From Romanomermis culicivorax (lineage: Eukaryota; Nematoda; Enoplea; Mermithida; Mermithidae): DNA of 64,000 nucleotides. How positions within the stretch are numbered: position 1 is the first letter of the stretch; each line of letters begins with the position of its first letter. The stretch spans positions 310,001 through 374,000 of the forward strand of contig CAWUHX010000239.1 in NCBI GenBank assembly GCA_963922205.1. The letters run 5' to 3'. Shown here piece by piece: positions 32,828 to 44,800 of the stretch. The notes under the pieces are model-generated. The model was not told the origin of the DNA. It did not search any database and was given only the letters and a program-made list of their open reading frames with translations. The position numbers and the translations under genes were made by a program.

Positions 32828-35800
32828 GTATGTGATGTCTCATTTTATGACACTTATACGATGACATGATGAATAATATTTAGTCATTTTTAGTCTGAAG
32901 AAAAGGATATTATTGTCAAGTATTGCATCGAACGTCTTACTAGAGGTTTATCTTCCGGCAGGCAAGCTGCGCGAGTTGGGTTTACTGTTGCGCTAAGCGC
33001 TGTAAGTAAATTATCGACTGTGCTCGAGAAGAAGTCTAAACTTTGTTTTCCACACCTTCCGAAATAGTTATTTTCAGGATCAAATGTTTTGTCGACCAAA
33101 GTCTTAAAATTAGGTTTCATCTAAATTGCTTCACTATTTTTCGCAAGTTAACTAGATTTAAAAAGCATTCATAATACGGTGAACTAACTCTTATTCCATA
33201 TTTTGTGAACTTTTTCCTAGATGGAGATTTTCTCATCGAGTTACCAATTGAAAGGCATTATTTAAATACGTATAGCCACTAGGATGTTCCGGTCAACTGA
33301 AACCGAAACGGTGAAAACTGTAATTTTTTCTTAGACCGAAACCTTGAAACTCAAAATGGAAAACCTAAACCGTGATTTTGGGGGGGTGAATTTTACGGTT
33401 TTCGTAATTGTCTGCATAGTTTTAAAACGAAGGTGTAAGAGCAGCAGAATCCACAATTCCATGAGAAGATAAAAATAATGCTGATGTAACGAAATCTTTA
33501 TTCATCAATAGAATTAATCCTCTATGCAAAAAATTCATTTTTTATTATTCGTAAAATTCAATGAAATTATATTTCAAAAATGATAGCTTCTTCACTAATT
33601 CGTCTGAAATATAATTTCGTAATGGCTGAAAGATGACCCCACACTACTGAATAGCTGTTCTGAAGTCGCACTCATAGCTGGTGCGCTGAGGTAACACTTG
33701 CACCTTTTGCCAAAGTTAGGCACATTTTTTTGTTGATTTGCCACTATTGAAGTGGATCTATGTCATGGAACGCCCGTTTTTCGTTTAGATACGTTTTACT
33801 TTAGCAAGTTAGGTTTCTGTATGTATTCAGTATTCATGGTGCAAAAGCTGTCTTATCTTATTAAGTCTTCTTGCTCATTGGACCATTAATCAGTAGCGAA
33901 AGAAATTCGGCATTTTTACTTGAAATTTAATTTCAGTCGGTTTTTTAGATCGTCCATTGCTTCCAAATCAGTCTTTTATAAAATTTCTTTCCGTTAAGCT
34001 GATATGTCAAGAGCTAAAATTCTTTCAAAAAATCCATCAGCACTTCTATTCAACCTACCTTACTTCGGGTTTTATCACTCTTTATCCCCCACTCACTTTT
34101 TTGATCAAGTTGATGATACCTGAATTCTCGACCACACTAAAAAGTTGATCGTCAACAGCAGTCCACAATAGCTGCATCAATTTCCTCAGATCTCGGATTA
34201 GCATTATCCATTTTCTTCTGTACAAAAAAATGAGGAAGAGGACTTTGCTTGTCGATTCCGTCTTTGAATGTCAACAGCTATAAAATAAAGCATGAAAACC
34301 GAAACCGGAAAACCCCAAAAGAATGGAACCGGTCCATCCCTAATTACCACTACAAAAAGTGAATAAATCTCAAGAACTTTACTTCAGATTATGAAGAAGC
34401 TTGGGCCGTCCGTCATTCCGATAATCATTCAAGAATTAAAAAGTGGATCGAAGAATCGTGATTCGAACGAACCTCTGGCAAATAGTGTGTTTGGACAAGT
34501 CTTGCCATGTTTAACTATCGTGCAGTGTTTAAATAAGGAGGAAGTAAGATTGCTTTCACTAATTTGGTCTGCATTTTAGATGAGGAACAAATCGTGAAAA
34601 TGCTGGATATTAAATTATGTGATATCTATAATTTCCACCAACAATTTTCATGCAGTAATATGTTTTGTAATTCATTCAACGGGCTGTTAAATTCTAGACG
34701 GTAATTCAATTATCTATGGCTGATCACACTTATACTACTGCGACTATTCCAGTTCTGAATAATGAATGGTTCCTGTGTCTCTTGTGACTGACAATTTTCT
34801 TCCGAAAATGTCTAAAAGTAAGTCTTGGTTTTAAGCACGGCCTACGGGCTTGTTTTTAATGCCAGGACAAAAAATTGAGAAATGTTTATTTTTTGACGTT
34901 TCACGACATAAATACAATTTCTTGTTTCTTTAGACATCAGTCATTCTTTTTGAACTATTTTCGGACTTTTTATGTAAAAATTCGATTTTTTTTTTAATGG
35001 ATTACTCGCCCAAATTTTTTGGCGATCGATGACCATACGCGTAAAAAAGCCGTCCGATCCCCTGACATTATAGCTTGGTTACATGACTATACCAATATGT
35101 GTACACAGGGCCGTGCGCAGGATTTTTTCATGGGGGGGGGGCGGACTAGGTTTTTTTACTGAATAGCCCCAGAAAGTGTTTATTTTATGCGGATATACTG
35201 TGTGCATGCTGCCTCAATGGGGGTGGGGGGCAGCCCATTTTATGTCATACAAACGATATAGTACAATCGAAGTCATACATGTGACCGATTTGCTAAGTGT
35301 TGGGGGGCCAGATGACCTCTTGTGGGCAGGGTTATTGATTTGTTGTGCTAGTCTTTCCTCTGGATACAAGAAAGGACTATACTTCGGCTGACTAGTTAGA
35401 ACTACTCCTTGGCTAGGCCTCGGATTTAGTGCAACAGTTCTCACTCAGACCTGGCAACAAAAAGCACCAACTAAAGAAAGGGTCCTCACAGAGCAGACCT
35501 CTTAAATTCCCAAAGGAACATGTATGCAGTGGAAGGAACTGGGTTGGAGAGACTCTCGATGGTATCTCTCCGACCTGATGTCTGCAGGGAACTGACACCT
35601 GGGCCTATAGCCCTTCGTGAACTTATAGTGTAGGGTCGAAAGTACGCAAAACAAGAATGATTTTTCATAATCATTTTCTTCTTTCTTTGGCTCTCTGTTG
35701 CTATGCAAACTTGTTTGCGCCTGTCGGACGCCTATTGCCAACTCATTAGATGATTCAAAAGATAGTAATGTTATCTAAGAATCAATGAAGTATATATGTA

Positions 35801-38800
35801 TTCAATGCGTAAAGCACCGAATAAATTGACATCTTTAGTCATTTTTTATTCAAAGATGACTATTTTATTTTCTATCAAAAAAATGATTTTTCGTTTTTTC
35901 GTCGAAATGGATGGCGTTCCTATGGCTGGCACATTTCAGCTATGAAATTGATAAATTTTGTGGCTTAACACATCGCCGACGATGTCTGGGTGGGAGGGGG
36001 TTCCTATGACACTTGCCCTGCCCTCCAATTACATGTATGATCAAAGTTGATTTTTGAGCTTATTTCAGATTCTGCACTCTTTTTAGGATTCTAGGACGTA
36101 GTAGAGAAAGAAAATCAGCGTCAAACTGTTGAGGATAATGACCATTATTTTTTACTGTCAGCCAGTTATTCAATCAAATCAGCCCGAATTTGACCTTTGA
36201 TCTGGTTTTTTATTGACTTGCATTCCAGTCATTTATGTAACCACAACTCGATACCAGGCGGAAGGCTTCCTGTGCCAGATCATAGTTTCTACTACGTCCA
36301 AAAGTGTGTAGACTTTGAAATAAGCTAGAAAATCATTTTAGATTGCATCGTGTCTAATTTCTATAAAATAAATCTACTAATATTCGGTTTCTTACCCTAA
36401 TTTGGCCGTGGCAACCCCTAAAAAGATTTGTGAACCCAACAACTTTCGGTTGACTGGTACTAGATGAGCCAAGAGTTTGTCCAGGTATGTATATGTAATG
36501 TAACTATAGCTGTTACATGTATCTGCGTATTTTTATTCTGATTTGTGACAGAAGATACCTACTTTTTCAGGTAACAGTTGATTTGATCGATCAATTACTC
36601 GATTTAACACTCAAAGTGTTCGAAGCGTCGCCGTTCTTCGGACATTTATGCGTTCAAGTCATATTATCCTTGAGTTCGAAAGTGAGTTTTACATGTTTTA
36701 TATCTTTCATATCGTACATGATTCAAGCGATTCGCTTCTTTATTCTACATACAGGTAGACAAAAAGCTGTTCAAATCGCACGTTTGGCCTCATATTAAAG
36801 AAATATGTCGCGTATCAACTGAACAATGTTCGGCCAATAATTTGTGGCTAATTCTTGGATTAAAAGAAATTTTTCCGGATCATATCGTTAAAAAATGCCC
36901 AGAATATATTTTCAGCCAAGAAACATCTGGTGATACGCTTGAACATTTCGTTCGGCTGATAATAGTACGTTTTTAATCATTATGTGTAATGCTTTTTCTG
37001 CTCAGTATTAAGAAAGGAGTCTTTGAACATCAAGTCGTTTTTTGTAAGGTTGGTCTTAAATATCACCCAGCCGAAAGTTAAATTTGTGAGTTTTCGTTCT
37101 ATTGACATCCTCGCTCAAGCCTTCTTTTTCCCCGACGTGAGAAAAACATAATGCGTATAATTTTTTTAACATTTTAGACGACATCAGATAATTTCCCGGT
37201 TGTTCACCCCGGAATTATATGTTTATTCAAATCGATGTTGCAAAACGTTCCAATTTTGAACATATTTTACAAATCATTTGTGGAAAGTAAGATTGTTTTG
37301 AATGAACAAATGTGAAGAATTTTCTAAAATCTCTGATTTTTGCAACAATTGTCAAAAAACGTTCAGATTAAAAAAATTTGAGCTTCTTTTATGTTTTCAT
37401 TTAAACTGTAATTTTAACCTTTGTAGGTCCTCTCATTTTAACAATATTTTTTCACATTTTAGAAATTTTGAATCATGAAAGAAAAGCTGTAGTGATTTAC
37501 GGATACCAAACATTAGAGAAGATATTCCCGTTTATTGAAACTGAAGCACAGGTAGTTCGCCAAAACTAGGAGATTTGCAGGCTCGCTGGATTCGATATTT
37601 TATCTCTATATTCGCTTTGCTTTTAACATTTTTTCCAGGTTTCTATCTTATTCTCGAAAAATATATTCGAACATTTGCTCAAATGTCTAATGGAAAAGTT
37701 CCCTTGCAGTCGCGTTTGCCGACCGTATTTCATCCAATTCCTGACTAATTTTTGTCAGTGGGTCGTCGATAAGAAGGACGGGTCTATTCTGACCGATGTT
37801 ATTCGCACCGTATCGTCAGTTTCGACCAATTTCGACGATTTAATTGGCAGGCGTTTTTTGCTGGCCTTGATTAATGAATTAATCAATTTAGAGAATAAAA
37901 CCGAAAAAGAAAATGTTATTTGGGAAATTTTGGACACGCTTTTCGATAATTTGAACGATCTATCGACAAAAATACAACAAAAGTTAAACGCAGCTGTTAT
38001 GAGTAGCATAATAGAGAAAAGCAAACTATTGACGAGCATTTGTGTAATGGCGAAAAATAACGTCGAAGTTAAAAGAAAAATTTTACGACGGTTTGTCGGA
38101 ATTTTATCGAAATTAGACGACGATTCGACAGAAATTTTGTCCGTCAAGTCTATTCTCGAAGGTTAGTTAAAATTTAGGGCCGAAGTCCTTTTCGAGTGCT
38201 AGAATAAGGCTAAATTTTGATACACTCCGGTCTATGTAGTTCGCCTTTTGTCCAGAACATTAGATATCACGGGTTAAATTTTATTCTTTTAATTCAAATC
38301 AGGGTTTTTTTTGGGTTTTTTCTCGACAGGCCATTTAGCTCCTAAGGTCGAAATTTTACAAGCGAATAGGAATTTCAACGAGCCAAAACCAAAAGGTTTC
38401 TAAATAAATGTCGCAGTAAAAAAACAATGTTTTTTTCAACAAATTTAGTCAGAAACACTCTTCAAAATCACAGTAGAAGCCCACAGAACATCATTTTGAA
38501 TACATTCTTAATCACACAGAGAATAATAAGGCTCAGAAATTAAATCAGTCATTACTCAAATCAATCATCCGGGTTTTTTCGCACAAGTCAGGTTGATCTG
38601 TAACTTGGGGGAAAAATTTGGTTGCACAGATTAACTTTTAGTTGCTCATAATTGATAAATTCGCTTAATTTCATCAGAAAAATGATTAGAAGTTACTTCC
38701 CTTGTATTTCATTCACTTCGCGTCAGTTCCCGACTTTTAAAATTTAATTTCTTCAGTTTTGGGTGAGAAATTTATCAATCACAATTATCCATCAAAACTC

Positions 38801-41800
38801 AAAATGGATTGTTTTCACGTGATCTATAACATAAAAAAGCGCGTAGGTATTTTACTTCGGATATGAATATCTCCGGCGCTTAGCACTGAAAGAAAATTTT
38901 AAAGTATGATATTCTATAGCGTTGGCAAAGAATACTTTTAATATTTTTTCCTGAATGAAGGGTCTAATCTTTCAGTGAATTTAATGTGTTTTCAGTGGGG
39001 CAAACTAAAATTCAAAAATTAGGCAAGCAGCAATGAATCTGAATGGCTTCTTCAGATAGCAAGAACCTATTTCATTTTCCCATGCTAATGTTTTAATCAT
39101 TTTCCAAATGCAAAAAGTTATGTTCACCAACCAAGGCCAAAAGTTCTAAAGCGCCGCAAAACGATTTTGTAAAAATAATTTAGAAAAATCTTGATTTTTG
39201 TCAAATACGTGGAAAAAAGCAATATAAGATCAACATTCATCCATAATATGCTGGTTTCTGAAAGCTATAAGCATAAGCTAGGATGACATTTCCTAACCGC
39301 AAAACAGAAATGATACCAAGAATCATAAATGAATCGAAATCCGGCGCGAAGCGCCCCAAAATTTTCGGGATTTTTCATTTCAAAATGCATCTCCGCACGG
39401 GAAGCCCTGTAGCCTAATCAAAAAGGGTTGTTAGGCTCTCATTTTCACTAGACAATTTGGCATGTGCCCCTAAATTTTTAGGACCCAATCAGAATTTTGA
39501 GGAGCCATGCCTCCAAATTGGCCTAAAAAACCCTGATTCAAATTTTATTCCAAATTTTCTATTGCTCTCATCTATTCCAAATTCAAATTTTATTCCAAAA
39601 GGTTTGCTAGTGCAAAAGTTTTAGCCTATGTGTGAATTTTGCCATTTATTTTGACCAAACAATTCGATGTGCCATAATTTTTCTGTGATTTTGCAATTTT
39701 GCTGACCTACTCAAAAGGATTCAAAAAATTTTTGATCCAAATTTGTGAGCGATGAAATTTTAATTAATCGAATGTATTTGTCATAGTATTGAAACAGTTA
39801 TGTAGAAATTTATCAATGATCACAAAGAATGCAATTTAATATGGGAAGAAGCAGACATTCCAAAAGATTTGCATGACATAGGAATACGTGCTGCCAGAAA
39901 TGAGCTGCCTCCAGATCGAGGAGCAAATAGACTGTGAATTTATTGTGTCTTCGACTGTACTATCACCTAATGACGTTTGTCCAATCCCATCATAGGCTAG
40001 CCATCACGTGAACATTCTGAGACGTGACTATTGAAATTTTCGTCAATAATATGACGCTAGACAAAATTTAAGATTAGTGGAGCGTCAGGTGAAAAAGTTT
40101 GATGATAACTGTGAGTAAGTTTTAAAAACATCAATCATGAACAAAATTTGAATGCTCAAGATTGTTAATGCCGGTCAAGTTTCCATGCAACAATGGGCTA
40201 AAATAAAAAAAATCATGTTCACTGCGGATATGGCTATCCCTGATCTCTGTATTCAAAGCATACCGTAACTTGCTACTAAATTACACTATTTTAAAGAACC
40301 TTTGGTTGAATAATGAAGACTATAGTCATGTATTTCGAAGTGAGATTTTTTCCGAGTTCCATATAGAACAAAATAACTATAGTTGTTGGTATAGAAGTTG
40401 AAAAAAAATATTTTCAGTCAGATGACATTTTTTTCTAGGAAAATACTTTGACTGTATCGAAAGCTGTTATAGCGTGCAAAACGGACCGCGATTACTAAAT
40501 CTCACTTTTTCGAAAGAACATTGTTGTTTAATTGCGGAAATTTTGGACGCGTTGTACGAAAACTGTAAAGACAGATTGAAAAACGAAGCAACTTGCAAGT
40601 TAATCAAAAAAGTTAAAAAGACGTTGTCTAAAATGGAAAATTACGAATCGACCGGTGTCGAAAGAGGATTCTATGTTTTAATGCAATATTTCGCAATGGG
40701 AGCGATCGTAAATTTTGAGGAATTTGGCTCAATTCTAGAAGTAAGAATTATTTGGTGGTCGAAGTCTTTTATGTTGTGAAAAGACGTTCTATTCGCAGGA
40801 AATTCTCGCTTGTTATAAAGAATATAACACGAAAAACGAAATTGAAAATTCTACGAAAGATACGTGGTTCGATGTCCTCCTTGACCTCGTTTTGTTGATA
40901 CTTTCTAAAGAAAATCGACACTTAAGATTTCCAATCGAAGTTGCGATGTCTAATATGGCTTCCTTGGTCAAGAAACGTCATTTGGAGCCTTTCTTCAAGG
41001 TTAGCGATAAGAGTGATGGTTTTTTTTGGCCGGAGGCAAATGAAATTTTTCGGGGCTGTCATTTGTACATGTACAAACCGCTCTTTCCCATTTAGGGAGG
41101 GGATAAGGTACAGAAAATATGCATTTTGGTGTATTTTAGAAGTTCATAATCTCAAAATTTTCCGGCGCTGCGCGCCGCTTATAACTTTAATAGTCATTAT
41201 TATGTATTACCTAGCTCAGACGCAACTTTCAGAATGTCTATCTTGAACCCTTTTCACCGTTCAAGCAAAATTCATATTTTCTTTCAGCAGAACGACCGAA
41301 AAAGGCTGGTTGAAAATAAAATTTTGAACAGTAATTTTTTGAACACGTATCAACTGATTGAATATCCATATGATTTAATTATATACATTCCAAAGTGTGT
41401 CAAAGTTATTTTTTTGCCGGAGGCAAATGAAATTTTTTTTTGGCAAACGAAATTGAGGTAGTCATTTGTACATGTACAAACGGCTCTTTCCCCGTTCAGG
41501 GAAGAAAATTTTGGAGATAAGGTACAGAAAATATGCATTTTGGTGCATTTTAGAAGTTCATAATCTCAAAATTTTCCGGCGCGAAAACTTTAATAATCAT
41601 TATTGTGTATTACCCAGCTCAGACGCGGCTTTCAGAATGCCTACCCTCACCTATTATTTCATGTATAATAGTTTTCATCATCTCAAACGTATTATCTCAT
41701 TTTTAAAGTGGTAATCTTCAATATTTTATCTTGATATTTGATGAAGATTCGTAGTTTTTCCTTGCAAAATTTTTTGAGGAAGATCAATACATCAAGTCTC

Positions 41801-44800
41801 TAATCTTTTCAAAGTGATTATTCCTTCCAGTGTTTTTTTTTGGTCAAAACTTTTTTCCACAAATGTGGAAAGGGGTCAAATTTTTTTTCCACATGTGGAA
41901 AAAAATTTTTTTCGTCTTAAAATCCGTTTTTTGGTTTAAAAATGCTCACAGACGCTTTATCGCACTGTTTTTGAGCTTTTTCAAGCCTTCCGGTGTTTTT
42001 AGAGAAGTTAATTCATTAAAATTGGAGAAAAAATTGAAATGTTCCGACTTAAAAGCTTAATCTACAAGCATTGATGAACAAATTTTCTAGCAAACTATCC
42101 AAGAGCATAATTGACTTGAATTACACAAAAAATCAATGGTCAAGTCCTCTATGATGACAAGTGAAAGCCCAAAAAAGATGGTACTTTCCGGCGCCGAGCG
42201 CCGGAAAAATTTTTGGGTATATTGACATTCTGGGATGCTGGAAAATCATTTTTCCGAACATTTATTTCAAGAATTAGATTGTAATTTAGTGTTTAAGACT
42301 CGTAATTTCTAGAATTTTACTTGAAAAATTTTAAAATCTGTAATTTATTTGTAAACTCTCATGAACTTGGTCGAAAATATATGAGTATGAAGAGTATAAA
42401 TTTCCGAAAGATATTTCCAAGAAGCTTTTGAATTGATTTTACGTTAGCAAAGAAATAATCACATCATAAATCATAGAGACTTGACATGTATTGATCTTTC
42501 TCAAAAGGAAAAAATGCGAATCTTCATTAAATATTATGATAAAATGTTGAAGATTACCAATTAAAACATGAGATACTACGTTTAATATGATGAAAACTAT
42601 TACAGATTAAGTGATAAATGAAGGTAGACATGATAAAAGCTGCACCTGAGCTACTTAATGAATAATGATTATTATTAAAGTTACAACCGGCGCGAAGCGC
42701 CGGAAAATTTTGAGATTTGGACCTCCTACAATGCACCAAAAGGCATCTTTTCAATATGAAAACCCCAAATTTTTCTTCCACATTTGTGGAAAGACCTCAA
42801 AAATTTTTTTCACATTCCAGATTTTTTTTCCACATTATAGTGCAAATGTGGAAAAAACAGTGTTCCTTTCTTAACACAAAATCAGTTCGAAAGCTTCGTG
42901 GAAGTAGCCTTCGGAAATTTCTACTCTTCCACTCATATCTTTTCGGCCAAGTTCATGAAAGTTAATGAATAAATTACTGTTTTCAAAATTTCTAAGATGA
43001 TAAAATTCTAAAATTTACGACTTTTGAACACTAAATTCGAATCTAATTCTTGAAATAAATGTTTGGAAAATTAATTTTCCAGCGTCGCCGAATGTTAATA
43101 CAGGAGCTTTCATTTCTCATCATAGAGGACTTAACCATCAATTTATCATCTAATGCAAAGTCATTATGCTGTTGGATAGTTTTCTACAAAATTTGTTCCA
43201 TAATGCATGTAAATTAGAATTGGAACTCGAAAGTTTCAATTTTTTCTAAATTCTAATGATTTAACGGCATTTTTTGTTATAAATAAAATTTGAAAATTAC
43301 ACTGATTTGGTTATTAGTCTTTGGCCATGACATAGAGGAACACAGGTTACTTATTTTACGTATTTTTGCTATGTACAAATTGTACAAATGAAATATCGGC
43401 TACCGTTTGTACATGTACAAATGGGTCATGTACAAAAAACCCTGATTCTAAGTGATCGTATTTTTAAAACTTTCTCAAAGTTTTTTGAAATAGTTGTCGT
43501 TTCTTTTTAAGGTTTTAAATGTTGCCAACACTGATGAAGTTATGGAGAATAATGATGATCAGCTCGAAAACGAGGAGAATAGAACTGAATACGAAAAAGA
43601 AGAGAGCGAAGACGAGGAAAGCGAGAAAGATGATGATGATGAAGATTACACAGATGAACATGAAGATAATTCGGAAGTGAATAAAGCTTTAGAAGATGCC
43701 ATACAAAACGCTTTGAGGGACGCGGATGCCCTTGAAACGGTGATTACCTTCTAAATTGTGTCGCTTTTATCGTAGTAGAGATGTATCGGGTGCCCGGACC
43801 CGAAACAAGAGCCGAAATCACCCGACCATTTTGTTGGAACAGGACCCAATATACTTAAGACTTTGGGCCCGGACCTCATATTCTTAAAAGTTTGGCCCTA
43901 ACCTGTATCCGATATTTTATAAATATGCTATCCAATAATAGGGATGTATCAACAGGGTTTTATTTTTCATTTTTTCTTCACAGGCCAATTGGCTCCTTGG
44001 ATCAAAATTTTGTAGGCCCATCCGAATTTCAACGAGCCAGAACTGAAATGTTTGTAAACGAATGTGGTAATAAAAAACAGTTGTTCAACAAATTTATTCA
44101 AAGACGTGCTCCAAAATCACAGTAGAAGCCCATATAACAGATCAAGCATTTTGAAAACCTGTTGGATCACACACACTGTAATAAGGCCTATATATTAGAT
44201 CATTCATTATTCAATCAATGATAATATTATGTATTAAAATTTCAGTTAAAATATTCGATCATATAGTGAAGCACGAGTCCCTTTGTCCATTTTCCGACTA
44301 ATGAGGCGAAATGCTTAGATAACAACGGATGCAACTTTTCTTTTTTCTTCAACTTTTCTGCTGTACTGATAGCTACTCAGCTTTTACGATAAATAAAACA
44401 TTGTGCATTAGCATGATTTTACACAGAACATGCGAGACCGATTTTGCAACAACTGTCGTTTTAGCTGCTTCGAATTCCTGACACCTCTTTCGTGCCTGCA
44501 GAAGAACTTTTTTACATAGGTCATGCGACATCACTCTGTTGATTCGACCGAATGCAATAGTTTAATACGGTTTTGGGTTGTCTGAACTCTTCAAAATCAA
44601 ATCAATGTCTCATGTCTAAGATACATAAAGTTCTCATTGTTGTGCAAATGAACATTTCGTGCTACAAATCTGATATACACAACGGCAGCACCAAAATTTA
44701 AAAACATAAGGTATGCTCACATGATATAATTCCGCGAAAAAGCCCATTTTGCTTGCGCTGCTAAATTTTTAGGAGTCAATCAGGATTTTTAGAAGCCATG

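Noticed and set aside
33221-33265. Possible exon after TTTTTCCTAG in intron 2
   Set aside because: No reading frame is compatible with both neighbouring exons, and a stop arises within 14 codons in the required frame.
34585-34640. Alternative exon EQIVKMLDIKLCDIYN after exon 3
   Set aside because: Exon 3 joins exon 4 directly with good family continuity; this frame has no matching block.
37755-38147. 130-codon - strand frame
   Set aside because: Antisense shadow of MYBBP1A-type exon 8.
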